Source of the DNA: Typha latifolia
Taxonomy: Eukaryota; Streptophyta; Magnoliopsida; Poales; Typhaceae
DNA: 64,000 bases
Direction: 5' to 3'
Assembly (NCBI GenBank): GCA_019914945.1
Contig: CM034110.1
Coordinates: forward strand, 3,043,001-3,107,000
In this document: piece by piece, positions 1 to 13,800 of the stretch
Layout: each line of letters starts with the position of its first letter
Position numbering within the stretch: the stretch's first letter is position 1
The notes under the pieces: generated by a model
Databases searched by the model: none
The model's input: only the letters and a program-made list of their open reading frames with translations
Told to the model about the DNA's origin: nothing
Position numbers and translations under genes: made by a program

Positions 1-424
1 GAGAGAGCATAAAGTGCACATTAACATAAGCGATTCTGCAGTAAATGTATGATTCAGTGATAGGAGTTACCTCGAGATATACAGCTTAAAAATGAACATA
101 CAATAATATGTACAAACTAACAATAGTAGTGGTACAACAAAGATGCGGCAGTGGATTCGGACATCAAGGAGTGGAGCATCGCCAGGATGTTGATGTGGTG
201 CACGGTCCTCGTCGAGGAGTGAGCCGACGCCGTTGTGCCACTCTACATCATCAAGGAGTGAGTCTGCTTCTCACTTAGAGAGCCGCTTCATCGCTGTCCT
301 CACCCCTGATGCACCAGTGAGATCTCTCTCTCACTCCCTATCGTCAGGGTATTTGTTCGAATAGTTAGTAAATGACATCCGTCACCGTCCTCACCCCTGA
401 TAGCCGCTTTGTTTGCGAGATCCC

Positions 425-529
425 CCCTTGGTTGTCGAGCTCGAGCTCAAGTCAACCTGTGTTTTTCCACCTCTCGAGCCGGGCCGAGCTGAGCCCAGCT
501 CGCTCAAGCTCGGCTTGTTCACACCCCTA
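425..529. mobile_element. Right terminus of a hAT-like non-autonomous element
   Basis: A run of alternating gctcgagc/gctcggc words ends in cggcttgttcacacccCTA. The complement of that end is TAGGGGTGTGAACAAGCCG, the same type of end as the element at 30040-31217. No partner end is visible to the left, so it is either truncated or starts before the window. Confidence 0.55.
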
Positions 530-1346
530 AACGTGAGCTAACAAAATGATGAGTTCATTATCATCATTATCACCATATCAATCGCATCTACTAAAGCCAC
601 AATAGTCTTATTATAGTCCATATTCACAATCTATATCATCTATATATAGCGTGCTTATGCCAGTGCTGATCATTTTGGTGCATGTTCAATATCTATATCA
701 CATCATAGGAGATGTAAAATTCATATTTATATAAAAACTATGAAGGCATTATAAGGAACAATATTATCAGTAGATGAGTTTCGAAGATTGTCGACAATAT
801 TTGACACAACATTCTCGTGTTATTCTTGTGCCTGCAAATAAGATCTTTGATCCTTCCTGCTATTCTACATTCACCTAGGTATTAACTTTTATTATTGAAC
901 TATTATTAATTAATTAATATATTCAATCATATTATGTGTTGAATAATATTTTTATTTAACTATTGCTATATTTGTTATAATATAGGTTATTTACAAAAAT
1001 AATCTAAAGATAAAGATTTTAATGTAGGCTTTAATACATATATTCATACCAAAAACCAAAAATTGATGTGTTGAAGACCTAAAAACATCTCAAAATATAT
1101 TACATTTTTTAATAAAAATGTGTTTAAGGCGTGTCATTGGGATTACCGAGGGCATGTCAGTCGGCACGCCCCATACCAACCGAGGATCAGCATGGCACAT
1201 GCCTTCGGCATGACTATCTGAGTTCGAATACATATATCTGAATGTTTAACATGTTAAGGATAAGACACCCCTTTGAATCCCTTGTTCGTTCTGTATATCT
1301 CCTCAATATGCCATTATACTAAGATATACTAATTTAGACTTTTAAT

Positions 1347-4300
1347 CATGGTTTCCAGTTTCGGCCGATCCAAAGTGGGATCAGTCGAAACGGATCAGGA
1401 TCAGCCCTAGCCGATCCCGATCCCAGCCTAGGGTTTCGGCTGAAACGGGTGGGAACGGGTCGAATCCGACCCAAATCCGACCCAGGGGACATCAATAATT
1501 GATGTCCCCACCCCCCACCTACCTCTCTCCCTTTTCTCTCTCTCTTTTCGTTTTTTCTCTCTTTCTCTCTTTTCTTTCTTTCTCTCTTTCTCACGGGTCT
1601 CTTTCTCACCGGCGACTAAGTAGTGAGTAGATCTCCGGTGACCCGGTGACCTCGACCTCCGGCGATGTTCTCCGACGAAGATTTGACGACCTCCGGCAAC
1701 GTTTTCAGTTTTTAATTTTTTTTTCATTGTGCAGCAGGTGTTGCTGCAGCACTGCTGGTCAGAGGTGGTAGCAGCACCTGCTTATGCAGTTATGCCTCAT
1801 AAATTTTAAATTATTTTATATTTTATTTTGATTTTGATTTATATTTTTTAGTTGCAGAGTTAAAATATCAATGGCTCCAAAAGAGAAGTCATATGATACC
1901 GACATTGGGTGGCAACATTGCAGCACTATTGAGCAAGATAAAAGACGTGTTAAATGCAACTAGTGTGGAAAAGAAATCAGTAGTGGTGCCAGCCATTTGA
2001 AAGAACATTTAGCTGGAAGACAAGCAAATGTAGCAGCTTGCGCTCAAGTGTCCTTGGAAGTTAGAAAGTAGATGTTGGCTTATTTAATTAGCAAAAAGAA
2101 AAATAAATAATCTGCACAACAAAGAGAGTCAGTAGTTCGTAAAGAATTGATGCATAATCCTGTACACATTGATGATGATAGCAGTGAGCAAAATGAGGAG
2201 GATGAGAAGGAGAGACAGATAAGAAGGGCAATGAAAGAGAGCAGAAATATGCATAAAGAAGAGGAAGAGATGAGAAGAAGCACTGGTGGTAACTTTCAGA
2301 GATCTAGATCAGTTAATATATGAGGAGAGAGAATATGGGGGCAGCAGTTCTACCCATAGGACTCCTAGTGTTACGGCAGAGTTTGAAAATATTGGACCAA
2401 TAGATACATATCTTCAGAAAAAAAGGGGTCGTACACAAACTTCCATCAAAACAGCTCTCAAAAAAATTAAAAATGCAAAGAAACACATTGGTAGGGTTAT
2501 CTCTAAATTTTTCTTCTACAACTATATTCCTTTTAATGTAGCTGATAGTCCTTAGTATCACACTATGGTGGATGCTATACAATCAGTAGGGCCTAGTGTT
2601 CCGCCTTCTAAATCAAATGATATTACTACTAAATATCTTGACTCAGAGGTAGATAAACTTCATACTTACATTGAGACATTTAAACGGTATTGGGATGAAT
2701 TTGGTTGTATACTAATGTGTGATGGGTGTACATAAAACAGAAGAAATATAATTAATTTCTTAGTATACTCTGGCATGGGGACAATATTTTTGAAGTCTGT
2801 GGATGATACTGCTCATTTCAAAAATGCAGATTATATTTGTCAGTTGATGGATGAGGTGGTACAAAAAATCGGTGAAAAAAAAAGTAGTCCAAGTGGTTAC
2901 TGATAATGGGGCAAATTATAAAACTGCTGGAAATTTACTGATGATTAAAATATCTCATTTATATTGGACGTCATGTGCTGCACATTGTATTGATCTGATG
3001 TTAGAGGATATTGTAAAAGAGCCTGAAATTGACATGGTCATACGTGAAGGTTAGAGGTTAACAAATTTTATATATAACCATAATTAGGTTCTTAATTTAC
3101 TCAGGCAAATGACGGGTGGTAGGGAGATCATCAGACCCGAGGTCACTAGATTTGTCACTCACTTTTTAGCCTTGTAGAGCATCATACACTGCAAGGATGA
3201 TATTATGCGGATGTTTACATCACAAGAGTAGTCTATAAAAATTAAGAATATGAAACTTAACGATAAATCTTTAGGTGAAACTTTGAAAAATATGGCTCTT
3301 AGAAATGCATTTTGGATAATATTACAATTGCCACAACAGTATTTGAGCCTCTTATCAAAGTATTAAGACTTGTAGACAGTGATGAAAAGTCTGAGATGGG
3401 TTTCTTATATGAGGCAATGAATATAGCAAAAGAATCAATAAAAAAAATGTGAGCCAAAGTTATTGGAAGTGGTGGAAGATGATTGATTCTAGATGGAACA
3501 AACAACTACATAGAGATATATACGCTGCTGATAAGCATGCCTTTAAGTTTTAAGTTTTAATTTACTAATTTACTTTTATTTATGAATATTTAAAAATTTG
3601 AATGCTTACAAATTTTAAATTTCTACAGGGTATTTTCTTAATCCAAGATTTCAATTCTCTAAAAATGTTAATAATGATAGTGAAGTCTTGCTACGGGTTA
3701 GAAAGGTAATCAGGAAGCTTGAGCCCGATATTCATAAACAAATCCTGTACGATAAAAAAGTGAGTTATGATTCAATTAAATAATTTTCTTATTATTTACT
3801 TCAAGTTAACTTTCAATATAATCAATAAGCTAATAATATATTTCTGATTTCAAATGAAGAGATATAGATTGAGAGCTGGACAATTCAGTACTACTAAAAT
3901 TGCTGCAGCTATATCTCATAACACTCCAGCTGAATGGTGGTCTATCTATGGATGAGAAGAGGCATCAAATTTGACGCCAATAGCAAGGAAGATTTTAAGT
4001 CAAACTGTCTTTACCACAGTGTGAAAGAAATTGAACTACTTTCTCTTTAATCCACACAAAAACACGCAACCGATTGACAATGGAAAGATTGGAGAAGTTA
4101 GTTTTTTGTCATTATAATATAAGATTGAGGGAGAGAAATTTAAGAAAAAAGACAAAAAATGAGCAACTAATTGATTTAAATCATGTTTTTGATGAAGAAG
4201 ACCCCTTGACTCTATGGATCAGAGAAATAGAGGACAGGTTATTAGATAACAGAGATAACCCATAGTTAGATGAAATATTGGGAGAGACCACGACGAGGGC

Positions 4301-5034
4301 AGAGGCTGGTACGAGTCATTCAGCAGTGAGAGATAGTATACCTACTAATACTAGACATAGTCCTGATGATACATATGGTGGTGAGATCATTCCATCTACA
4401 TTTATTGAGGAAAGTTAACGTGACATAAGGAGTGAAGACAGATAAACTGAGGATATATATATATACCAGCGATGTCGTCATGAGATGCATTTTGGTTTCT
4501 ATGATTATGGTGCATCGGGTATTTATTGTTTGGAGCCATCACAAGATCCATATGCTAGTTATTATCCTCAGTACCCTCAGTATTCTCAGACACAAGATCT
4601 AAATGTTGGTTATTATCCTCCTCAAACGCAAGTCACACAACAAGATCCATACAATATGACTAGTATAATTGAATCACTTTTTGGAGCATCAGGTCCCAGA
4701 CATCAATATTTACAAACTTATGGTGATTATGATGATGAATACTATAGAAATTTACGAGAACCAGCTCGGCATTCATCAAAGTTTTAAATTTTGAGTAACT
4801 TAATACATTTTTTAAGTTTTTAGACTTCATATGTGAGTAATTTTTGTTTTCTTATTTTTTGTCATTTTTTCTAAATTTTTCTGCATTTTTAAATAATATT
4901 TAGAATTTTATATAATTAAAAAATAGTCCAATCCGATACGAACAGCCGATATGGCCGATACCGCCGATACGGCTGGTATGTATCGTTTTTCTGAACGGCC
5001 GATACCGATCCCGATCCCGATACTGGGAACCTTG
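1347..5034 (+). mobile_element. hAT DNA transposon with perfect 8-bp target duplication
   Basis: Terminal inverted repeats CATGGTTTCCAGTTTCGG (left) and CAAGGTTCCCAGTATCGG (complement of the right end) are flanked by identical CTTTTAAT at 1339-1346 and 5035-5042. An 8-bp duplication is diagnostic of the hAT superfamily. Both subterminal zones are rich in short repeats of gccgat/atcggc type. The inside carries a degraded transposase. It lies in intron 10 of the BIG gene, antisense to it. Confidence 0.93.
1871..4786 (+). pseudogene. hAT transposase (BED finger, DUF659, C-terminal dimerisation), degraded
   Basis: From the ATG at 1871 the translation shows a BED-type zinc-finger remnant ending CGKEISSGASHLKEHLAG, with a stop directly before its CGKE. 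It then has DUF659-like sequence ([55 protein letters not shown]) and the hAT C-terminal dimerisation block (TPAEWWSIYG, LEKLVFCHYN). A Tyr/Gln-rich tail ends at 4786. Two short AT-rich stretches near 3540-3628 and 3761-3857 look like introns. Several in-frame stops and frameshifts make it non-functional. Confidence 0.9.
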
Positions 5035-6060
5035 CTTTTAATAACATATGAATATAGCTCGTATCCTAATCAATTTCAGTGGCATTAAATAATAATGTCA
5101 TAAAATATATCATTTGTTTAATATATGTATTCAAACTTGTTTCAACACAGAAAATTATGCACAAAACTTGTAACAAGGATAGTCTAATCAGTATATATAT
5201 TAAAAATTTCTTATTACAAGAAAGTAGTTGAAGTTTTCTTTGAAGTTTGAACTATATGGTCAAAATGAAGAAACTCAACATACTAAAATCTTGATGTGTT
5301 GTCTATGAGCCCACCAAATAGCCACAGTAATTAGGAGAAATCTAATTAAAGCCCACGAATACTAGGATAGCAACAAAGAACTATATCTGAAATGTGGCAC
5401 ATTGAAAAGTATAAAAGAAATATTAATGATTCTTTTGTGCTTCCATGTTCCACCTACAAGTTATTGGAGTACTAAAGAACAACGTTTTGAATACAAGTGG
5501 CACAAACCATGCCAGCATCTCGTCGATACAGTGGGCCTAATGGCACAGTGCAACCTCTTCCAATGGAACTTATATAAGTCCCACGTTCCCATAGCGGGGA
5601 GGGGATGGGGGGTTGGCTGCAATCTCAACGTCAATGATGTGAAAACCCTGCAGGTCACATGACCTATAGGGTTTACAGGTCAGGAGACATGAACCATGCC
5701 TTTGATCATGCAGACCAAGGAAAACAAGTCCCACAGATCGCCAGATACAGAATAGACTGCAAGAACAATGTCGCCTGAAACTTAAAAAGCATGCTACAGA
5801 ATTCTACTCCTATAATACCCGCTCCTATTCCTGAACCTCTTTTCTTTGCTTCAAGCTGGTCTCCTCTTGCATCCATGAAAAAAACTGGGCCTTCAACTTC
5901 AACTCTGTCTGGCTATGATATTAAATTTTCTTGGATTGAGTTCTTTGAATTAATAAATTCATTTTATTGTAGAGTATAAAGAATCTGATTATTACTTTGC
6001 TACCCAAAGCAAAAGGAAATGGAAGTCAAAAGGTCTTCTATGCAAGGTAAAAGTGTGGAC

Positions 6061-6749
6061 CTGAATTAATAGAAGTTGAACGGCAGCACGACACTTGGCA
6101 TCGCTGATTGCAAAATACAAGTTCCTTGATCTTTGGCCTTCGGAATCATCATCTTCAGATGCCGTAGATTCATCAGTACTTTTCCTGTAAGAAGGATTCC
6201 CATTTTCTCTTTGTAGATTTTCAAGATAGGCTCCAGATGAAATATATGAAAAATCAGGAAGTGTTGCTGTAGCGGCTTCTTTCAAAGATAAAACCACCTC
6301 TAGCCACTTGTCCTCAGCAAAAACTGACCCTGCACTGCTCATCAAACGAACAAATGCAGCAATTCCAATGCCAGCAAGGCTTTGATGGGGACGCTTGATA
6401 AAACTTGTCAGCAATGTGAGCACCTTCTTCAACAGTGGATTAACTGTATCATAAAACTTTACAAAGAGATCAACAACAAGCTGGAGGGCCAGTGTGCATG
6501 TTTCATAAAGCCAGGCATCTTGATCTAATTCAGTCATATCACTTTCAGAACCTTGCCCTTGCAAAGATCCCCCAGATGGATCAATAGCATGCCTTACATA
6601 GTCAAATATCGGAAAGAGGACTGAATCAAACACTTTTTCCCATAATGGCAATGAGAAAAGGTGACCATGATTTCTTAATGTATCAAATAGAACCTGCAAG
6701 GCACTTTTTCTGATTTCTGGTCTTAAGTCAAATGTAAGTTCAGATAAAC
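6061..6749 (-). CDS. BIG gene exon 10 (HDS4, residues 1364-1592), last exon in window
   Basis: Acceptor tgcag|GTTTATC and donor ATTCAG|gtccac. It encodes [60 protein letters not shown] and [15 protein letters not shown]. The last is where the family continues with the C-terminal exon, so the frame running on into the intron (to 5992) is not protein. No matching downstream exon was found in 1-6060. Confidence 0.94.
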
Positions 6750-9700
6750 CTGCAAAATTTCAAGGAAAGAACAAATAAAAGGACATTACTATCACCAATT
6801 CAGTGTAATAAGCCTACATGGAGCATTAAGGAATGTAACTACAACATGCTGCAAGTATCAGAGAATGCTCCTAACCATGCATAAGTATAGAGACCAGATG
6901 TTATCTGTCTACCTGCTAACAATGGGAACCAAAAATGCAGATGATCATCTCTGTCAATGAGCAGTGAACCCTCCTGTTTTCCATCTTTCAGTATGTGTGG
7001 TGAAGATGGACCGCTACTAGAGACCTTTTCTTTGGACCTTGAAGTGAAGCCAATATCACCTTCTGCAAGCTTTGCCGCACAGAACCGAAGAAAGCCAATC
7101 GCGTTGAGGCTGATGTCCTTGTTAAACCTACTATTGGTGAATGCTATAAGACAGTTAACACAGTCAGTGAAGGTAGTTGTTTCAGTTTCAGTAATGTAGG
7201 GGAAGTAGTCCCGTAAAATTTTTTCAATAATCTCGAAGGCCAAAAGTACGATATTTTTGTGGTCATCATAAGATGCAGTTGCAAATACCTGCAAAAATGT
7301 TATGTATGAACTGATTAGGTACACAAAAATGAACAGAAAATAGTCTTTAAAGCAACTGTTTTCATGAGTTCATATGAACAGTCCTTTAGAAAAAAAAAGG
7401 TGAGGACAAGAAGACGATACCATGAACATGCTTTTCCATCCAGACTTCACATGACTAACACGAGCCAATACCATTTGAGAGACACATCTAATGATCAATT
7501 CTCTAATTTCAACAGCTCTGCTCTTGCGCATAACAATGACAAAAGGCTTCATAAATTCATTTTGGAAATTGTAATTAGCCAGTTCTTCTCGCTCCAAGAA
7601 CTTCATTGCTAACTGCCGCAGGGAATCCATAGCAAAAATTGCAATCGAGAGGTTCTCAGAACAACCAATGGTGACAAAAAAGTCAGACAACACATGCCAA
7701 ATGCTTGACCAAACAAGCCTGATGCGATTCATGTTGTAATGCCTACACAGAAAAATTCAACAATTTATAAAAGAATAAAACGGTGTTTCTCCATAACCAT
7801 GGTTTTGACTTATGAGTTTATTCTTACGCAATCTCAACAATCTTCGTAAGACTAAAAACACGTGGATCAGATGCAGACCGCAATTCTTCCATTGACACCT
7901 TGCAAAGTGCTTTAACAAAATCAATTATAGCCTCACTATTCAAATTTTGACTTCGTACAAATACACGGTTCATTTCAGCAATCCCAACTTGTTCCAGCAG
8001 ATTGAGGTTGGAAACCAAATTATTCATTTGCTCAGAGGTAACAATTCCAGAAGCATAACCACCAACACCAGCACTATCATAGGAACCTCTTCTGCCAGAT
8101 GGAGCAGCATTTGGATTCCGACCAGGTCCCTTTTTCTTTAGAACAGGAAGCATTGATGACTTAGGCTGTCTAGATTTATCAAGTTCTGTCTGTTGTACTC
8201 CAAAAAATGTTGCATCTGGTGGAGCACCTTCCCCGAGAAGATGTAAGTGTTCAAAGCGCGAAACACACGTCAAAATATGCTCCCATGCTTCTTGCAAGTA
8301 ATTACCATCTTCATCGGCAATTAAAAGAATTGCCTGCAGAAAACTCAAAACAGAATAACATAGGAAGATAAGTGAACATTCTTTTATGTTCAAACATAAG
8401 AAGCCAAAAGAACTGCTAAATTGACAGTTTACTCTAGGATATATGTCATAATTCATTAATAGTCCTTTGCTCCATGAGCATAAAGTTTCTAATCAATTTG
8501 AGTTGTGACAAAGAAGGTCAGCTATTTGGAAGTCACATAGAAAGGCAATTCTTCTTTTTGTTTGCCTTTCAGTACTTGTTTCAATTTGTGAAATGATGAA
8601 AACTAGAATAGGATCAACTTCGCTGACAGAAGTATATGATGATAAAATATGTATAATAAGGTAGGACATCATTTAGAAATTTATATACCTAAAGTATATC
8701 TCCTAGGAATGTCTTTTTGGTGATGTTATTAGAACTAAGAGGTAAACTTGGAAATGTTATTCCAACTGTCTTCACCTATTCTGAATCTTGAACTACTCTA
8801 TCTGTACACAAAGAGATTAAGCACCAAGCAGGCAATGCTATGTAACTATGTATGCCAAGTAGAGGCATATATTGCTTCCATTTATTTGATTGATTTGGGC
8901 AAATCCGGATTATTCTAGAAATATAGCTGAATTGTTAAAGAGAAAATTCCATCCTCAGGAAGCACTATCTGAACACCTGCTAAATAAATTCACTAAATCT
9001 AAAGTAGATTATGGTTAAAAAAAAAATAACGAACACAAGCACCAATATAGCTGATTGGATTCTCAATTTCGATATTGAAATCATGTGAAGAAGAATCAGT
9101 CTTTTACAAGTTATTGAGTCATATCAAATAAGCTATCTCATCTGCTTCAGAACACTAAGGCAAGATAACAGTGATTTCTCTGACCTTGATCTGCATTACT
9201 TAGCTTAATTTGTTTGACTAGACTCTATACCAGAAAAAAAGAGTAAGGCCACAGCTTAAATTAAGGCTAACATCTGCAGAATCTAAATATAGGAGATTGT
9301 TGTCATTCTTCTTTGAACAAAAGAAGCTCGGACCTGGATTTTGTTTGTCTTACTCAAATGAAGACTCCAGTGATCCACCTTGAAGTTTGAAAACAACATG
9401 CTTACATATAGGGGTTCTATAAGCTGCTTTGAAAATTACTATGTTGCAAGGAACAGATGCATTGATTAATTCTCTTACATTCTAATTCTCTGTCAAAATT
9501 ACTAGAATAGGAGTCTTCGCATTAGTTCCTCATGAATGTCAAAACTACCGGTATGTAGCCATGCACCCTCTCATGAAAGAGTAGATAACTAGCGGTACTA
9601 GAATCTCGTGATATCATTTTTTTTCTGCATTAATTATTTGAATCAACATTCAAAGAAAATAAATATGGATATTCGTGAATCTGGCCCATGCCCATATTTG

Positions 9701-10810
9701 TGTTCAGGGCTTCAGAATATATGCTTTACCAATCTTTCCAGTCAATATAATCATAGTTGAGAATGGAAGTGGATGTGATATATGGATTTGCCACTAATGC
9801 AATCCATATCCAATGTCTTCACTATCAACACTATAGTGAAGCTATGTTGAAACTATTAGATCGGAAAGCGTCATGCCACTAATTTAAAGTGATTCATGAG
9901 AGACTTTTACTTTTGGGCAAGACTATCTACTTCCTAGTCATCTTACAGCATCTTGACAAGGATTATCACATGTAATCTTTCCAGCAAACCATACGGCACT
10001 ACATTAAAACATAATTGTTAATGTCCCCTAGGAAAGTGATAACAGAATTGTAACACTATTTTAATTGACAATCCTGGCTTATTACATAATTTTCTTTTCT
10101 TATTTTTGTTGAAGAATTATTTTACATACTTTTATCCAAAATGTTGAAAGAGTGTAACCATCTAATCTGACAAACTTATTTCTCCAACCAAAGTCAGATC
10201 AAACTAAGTTCTTTTTCTCCTTGGCACTTGTCTCTCGTTATTCTTATATCTAAGAGCTACTATAAACTTGAAAGAACAATAACTACAGATTTTCTCTGAG
10301 CATGTGAGTTAGTGCCAATGAAGCACGGATGTAGGAACACGTGTCGGACACGGACATGCGTCTAGAGTTTCCCCCCCAAAAAAAAGGAAAAAAAAAAAGA
10401 AAATCGGACATTGTTGGGACACGGGCGGTATTTTAGATATTGTTTAACAGGTCAGGTCGGGTTTGATCAAATGTTATTAACCTGGATCCAAATCTGATAA
10501 TAAAACCTAAAACCCTGTCGTTTTCTCACCTTCACTATTGAGCGACGAAATCGTTCGATCGAAGCCCTAAAACCCTCGAGCAGCTGCCAAGCGACGATTC
10601 GAGGCGCGACGGGCTGTTGAGCGAGTGCGACGGCCGACGGAGCGAGTGCGGCGAGCTGAGCACGGCGAGGACGTAGGTTCTTCTCTTTCTGTCTCTATCT
10701 CTCTCTCTGTCTCTTCCTCCCTCCCTCCCTGTCCTCCCTGTCTCTGTCTCTCTCTCCCTGTATCTTCCTCCCTCCCTCCCTCCCTCTCATTCTCTGTCTT
10801 GTCCTCCCCT

Positions 10811-10862
<52 letters not shown>

Positions 10863-13800
10863 TCTCTTCCTCTCTCCCTCCCTGCTCTCCCTGTCTCTGT
10901 CTCTCTCTCCCTGTATCTTCCTCCCTACCTCCCTCCCTCTATCTCATTCTCTGTCTCTTCCTCCCTCCCACTCTCTCTCTCTTTCTCTCACTCTCTCTCT
11001 CTCTTCCTCCTTCCCTCGCTCTCTCTCATTATCTCTCTCTATCTCTTCCTCCCTCTTTCTCTCATTCTCTCTGTCTCTCTCTCTCTCTCTCACTGTCTCT
11101 CTCTCTCATTCTCTCTTGCCGTCTCACTCTCTCTGTTAAATTATTTTAATTTATATTAGTTATTTTAATCTATGTTATTAAATTGTTAAATTATATTAAA
11201 TTAATATATTTTTTATTTATTTATTTATTTATTTATTTCGCCGTGTCCTATGATGTGTCCGTGTCCTATATTTTCAAAATTTGCCGTGTCGCCGTGTCCG
11301 TATCGTGTCGTGTCCGTGTCCCGTGTCCGTGCTTCATAAGTTAGTGCATTAGGATACCAACACCAGTAAAATAAATATTACAAGATACTCCTGTGAGCAT
11401 AATTGCCCCAAAATCATTTGTAAGGTGCATTGCAAATAGAACCATTGTTTTCATATTATTACTTTTATATGCTTATTTTTGAACCACCTTGATTTTTAGG
11501 CATCATCCTAGGTACCCTCTTACTATAGCATTAGGTAAGCCATTGTCTGCCTATCTACTGCCTATAGTCTCTCAAAACTTTGGATAGAGGATTCCATGAT
11601 TTCATTAAATTGTGCTTAGTAACACATACAATAATACTTGTAGTGGTAGTGTCTAGTAGATTCAGCACTATTATGTAAGTTTACTTCAACACCAAGCTAT
11701 TTTTGGGGTCCACCAATATGACGCCCTCTTTCCAATTCCCCTGCAACAATGTATGTCCTACTCTCAATGGCTACCACTTTTGCCAAGTCAAATATCAGAC
11801 AACATAAAAATCATCTTTTCAGGACTAATCACTAAAAATAACCTAATTATCCCGATCACATTCTTATCAAATGATTTTTCATCTACATGGAAGTTGATGG
11901 GCTAGTTTCATATTATCAAAATGAAGTCAAGTAACATAGTTCTGATATGCATGTACCTTCGTCCATTAGGTTGCATGTGACAATTAAATATTTGCTGAAT
12001 TATTTAATTTGCTGAAACTGAGATTAAATATTTGCTGAATTATTTAATATGCTGAAATTGAGACTAAATATTTGCTGAAATTATATATTTTTTTTTTGAA
12101 TTATTTAATTTGCTGAAATTGTATTTTTAATTTTTTGAATTATAATTTATATTTTAATTTGATCTCTATTTAGGTGTTTATATTAAAATTAAAATAGCTC
12201 CAAAAATAATCATAAGATACCGACATTAGCTTGCAACTTTGCATTGCTCTTAGCTAAGAAAAAAGCCTGTCAAACGCAACTGGTTTGAAAACATTGCATT
12301 CTTTTATAATTATAATTCTTTCAATATAGCTGATAGCCCTTATTATATGATGGATGCTATACAATCAGTAGGGCATAGTGTTTTGCCTCCTAGTTCAAAA
12401 GATATTGCTACTAAATATCTTGACTCAGTAGTAAATGAGCTTCACACATATATTGAGACTTTTAAAAACTATTGGGATAAATTTAATTGTATACTAAGGT
12501 GTGACGACTACACAGAACAGAAGAAATATAATTAATTTTCTAGTGTACTTAGGCATGGGGACAATATTTTTGAAGTATATGGATGCTACTACGAATTTTA
12601 AAGTGCAAATTATATTTTTTAGTTGATGGATAAGGTAGTTGAAGAAATTGGTGAAAATAAGATAGTCCAAGTGATTACTAATAATGAAGCAAATTATAAG
12701 GCTATAGGACAATTATTTATGATAAGAGAACAACATTTATATTGGACGTCATGTGTTACACATTATCTTGATCTCATGTTGGAAGATATCACCAAAGATC
12801 TTAAAATTAACATAATCATACATGAAGATCAAAGATTGACAAACTTCATACATAATTATGGTTGGGTATTTAATTTGCTTAGGCAAGATAACGGTGGTAG
12901 AGAGATTATTAAACCCGGCCTCACCAGATTTACCATTTATTTTCTAGCATTGAAGAGTATAATTCAATATAAATATGATAATATATGAGTATTTACATCA
13001 GCAGAGTGGTCTTCAAAAATTAAGAATATAAGACTTAAATATTAAAGTTTAGGTAAAACTTTGAAGAACATGACTCTTCAAAAAATTTTGAACCTTGATT
13101 TAAATCATGTTTTTAATGAAAAATACCCCCTGACTCCATAGATCAAAGAAGTGAAAGATAAATTATTAAATGATAGAGATAACCTATAGTTAAATGAGGC
13201 ATTGACGGAGACCACGTCTACAGCAGAGACTGGTATAAGTCATTTGGTAACGAGAGATTGTATAGCTACTAATGCCAGCGATAATCATGATCTTGATAAT
13301 ACATTTGGTTGTGAGATCGTCCCTTTCACATTTGCTGAGAAAAATCAAGAAGGCATAGGGATTGAAGACAGAGAAATTGAGGATGTATATACATATCAGC
13401 GACATTGTTATTAGAATGTTGCTTCGTATGACTATAGTTCATCAAGTATTTATTGTTTAGACTCATCACATGATCCATATGCTAATTATTATTCTCCTCA
13501 GTATTCTCAGTATCCTTAGTATCCTCGGTATCCTTAGTATCCTCAGACACAAGATCCGCATATTAATTATTGTCCTCCTCGACAACAAAATCTATTTGAT
13601 ATGAATGACGTAATATAATCACCCTTTGAAGTGCTAAACCCTAGACATCAATATTTACAAACTTATGGTGATAATGATGAAAAACGACTACAGGAATTTA
13701 TGAGAGTCAACTCGATATTCATCAAAATTTTGACTTTTGAGTATGTTAATACTTTTGTTTAATTTTTAAGGCTCATATGTGAATAATTATTTTTTTCTTT

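Larger units (their letters stand above)
1..6060 (-). other. BIG gene intron 10, incomplete, with a hAT insertion
   Basis: Everything left of the exon 10 donor is read as intron, because the family's C-terminal exon is not in it. It holds a transposon terminus (425-529) and a 3.7-kb hAT element (1347-5034). In 530-1338 and 5043-6060 I see no gene; short frames there (for example 5402-5662) show no family resemblance. Confidence 0.7.

Noticed and set aside
5402..5662. Overlapping open frames on both strands as the missing BIG C-terminal exon
   Set aside because: Neither translation resembles the family's C-terminus, and no suitable acceptor/frame continues from exon 10.
7364..8141. + strand open frames across BIG exons 7-8
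   Set aside because: They are shadows of the minus-strand exons, which match the conserved protein.
10625..11149. 174-residue Ser/Leu/Pro open frame
   Set aside because: It is only a translation of a CT microsatellite tract inside a transposon.
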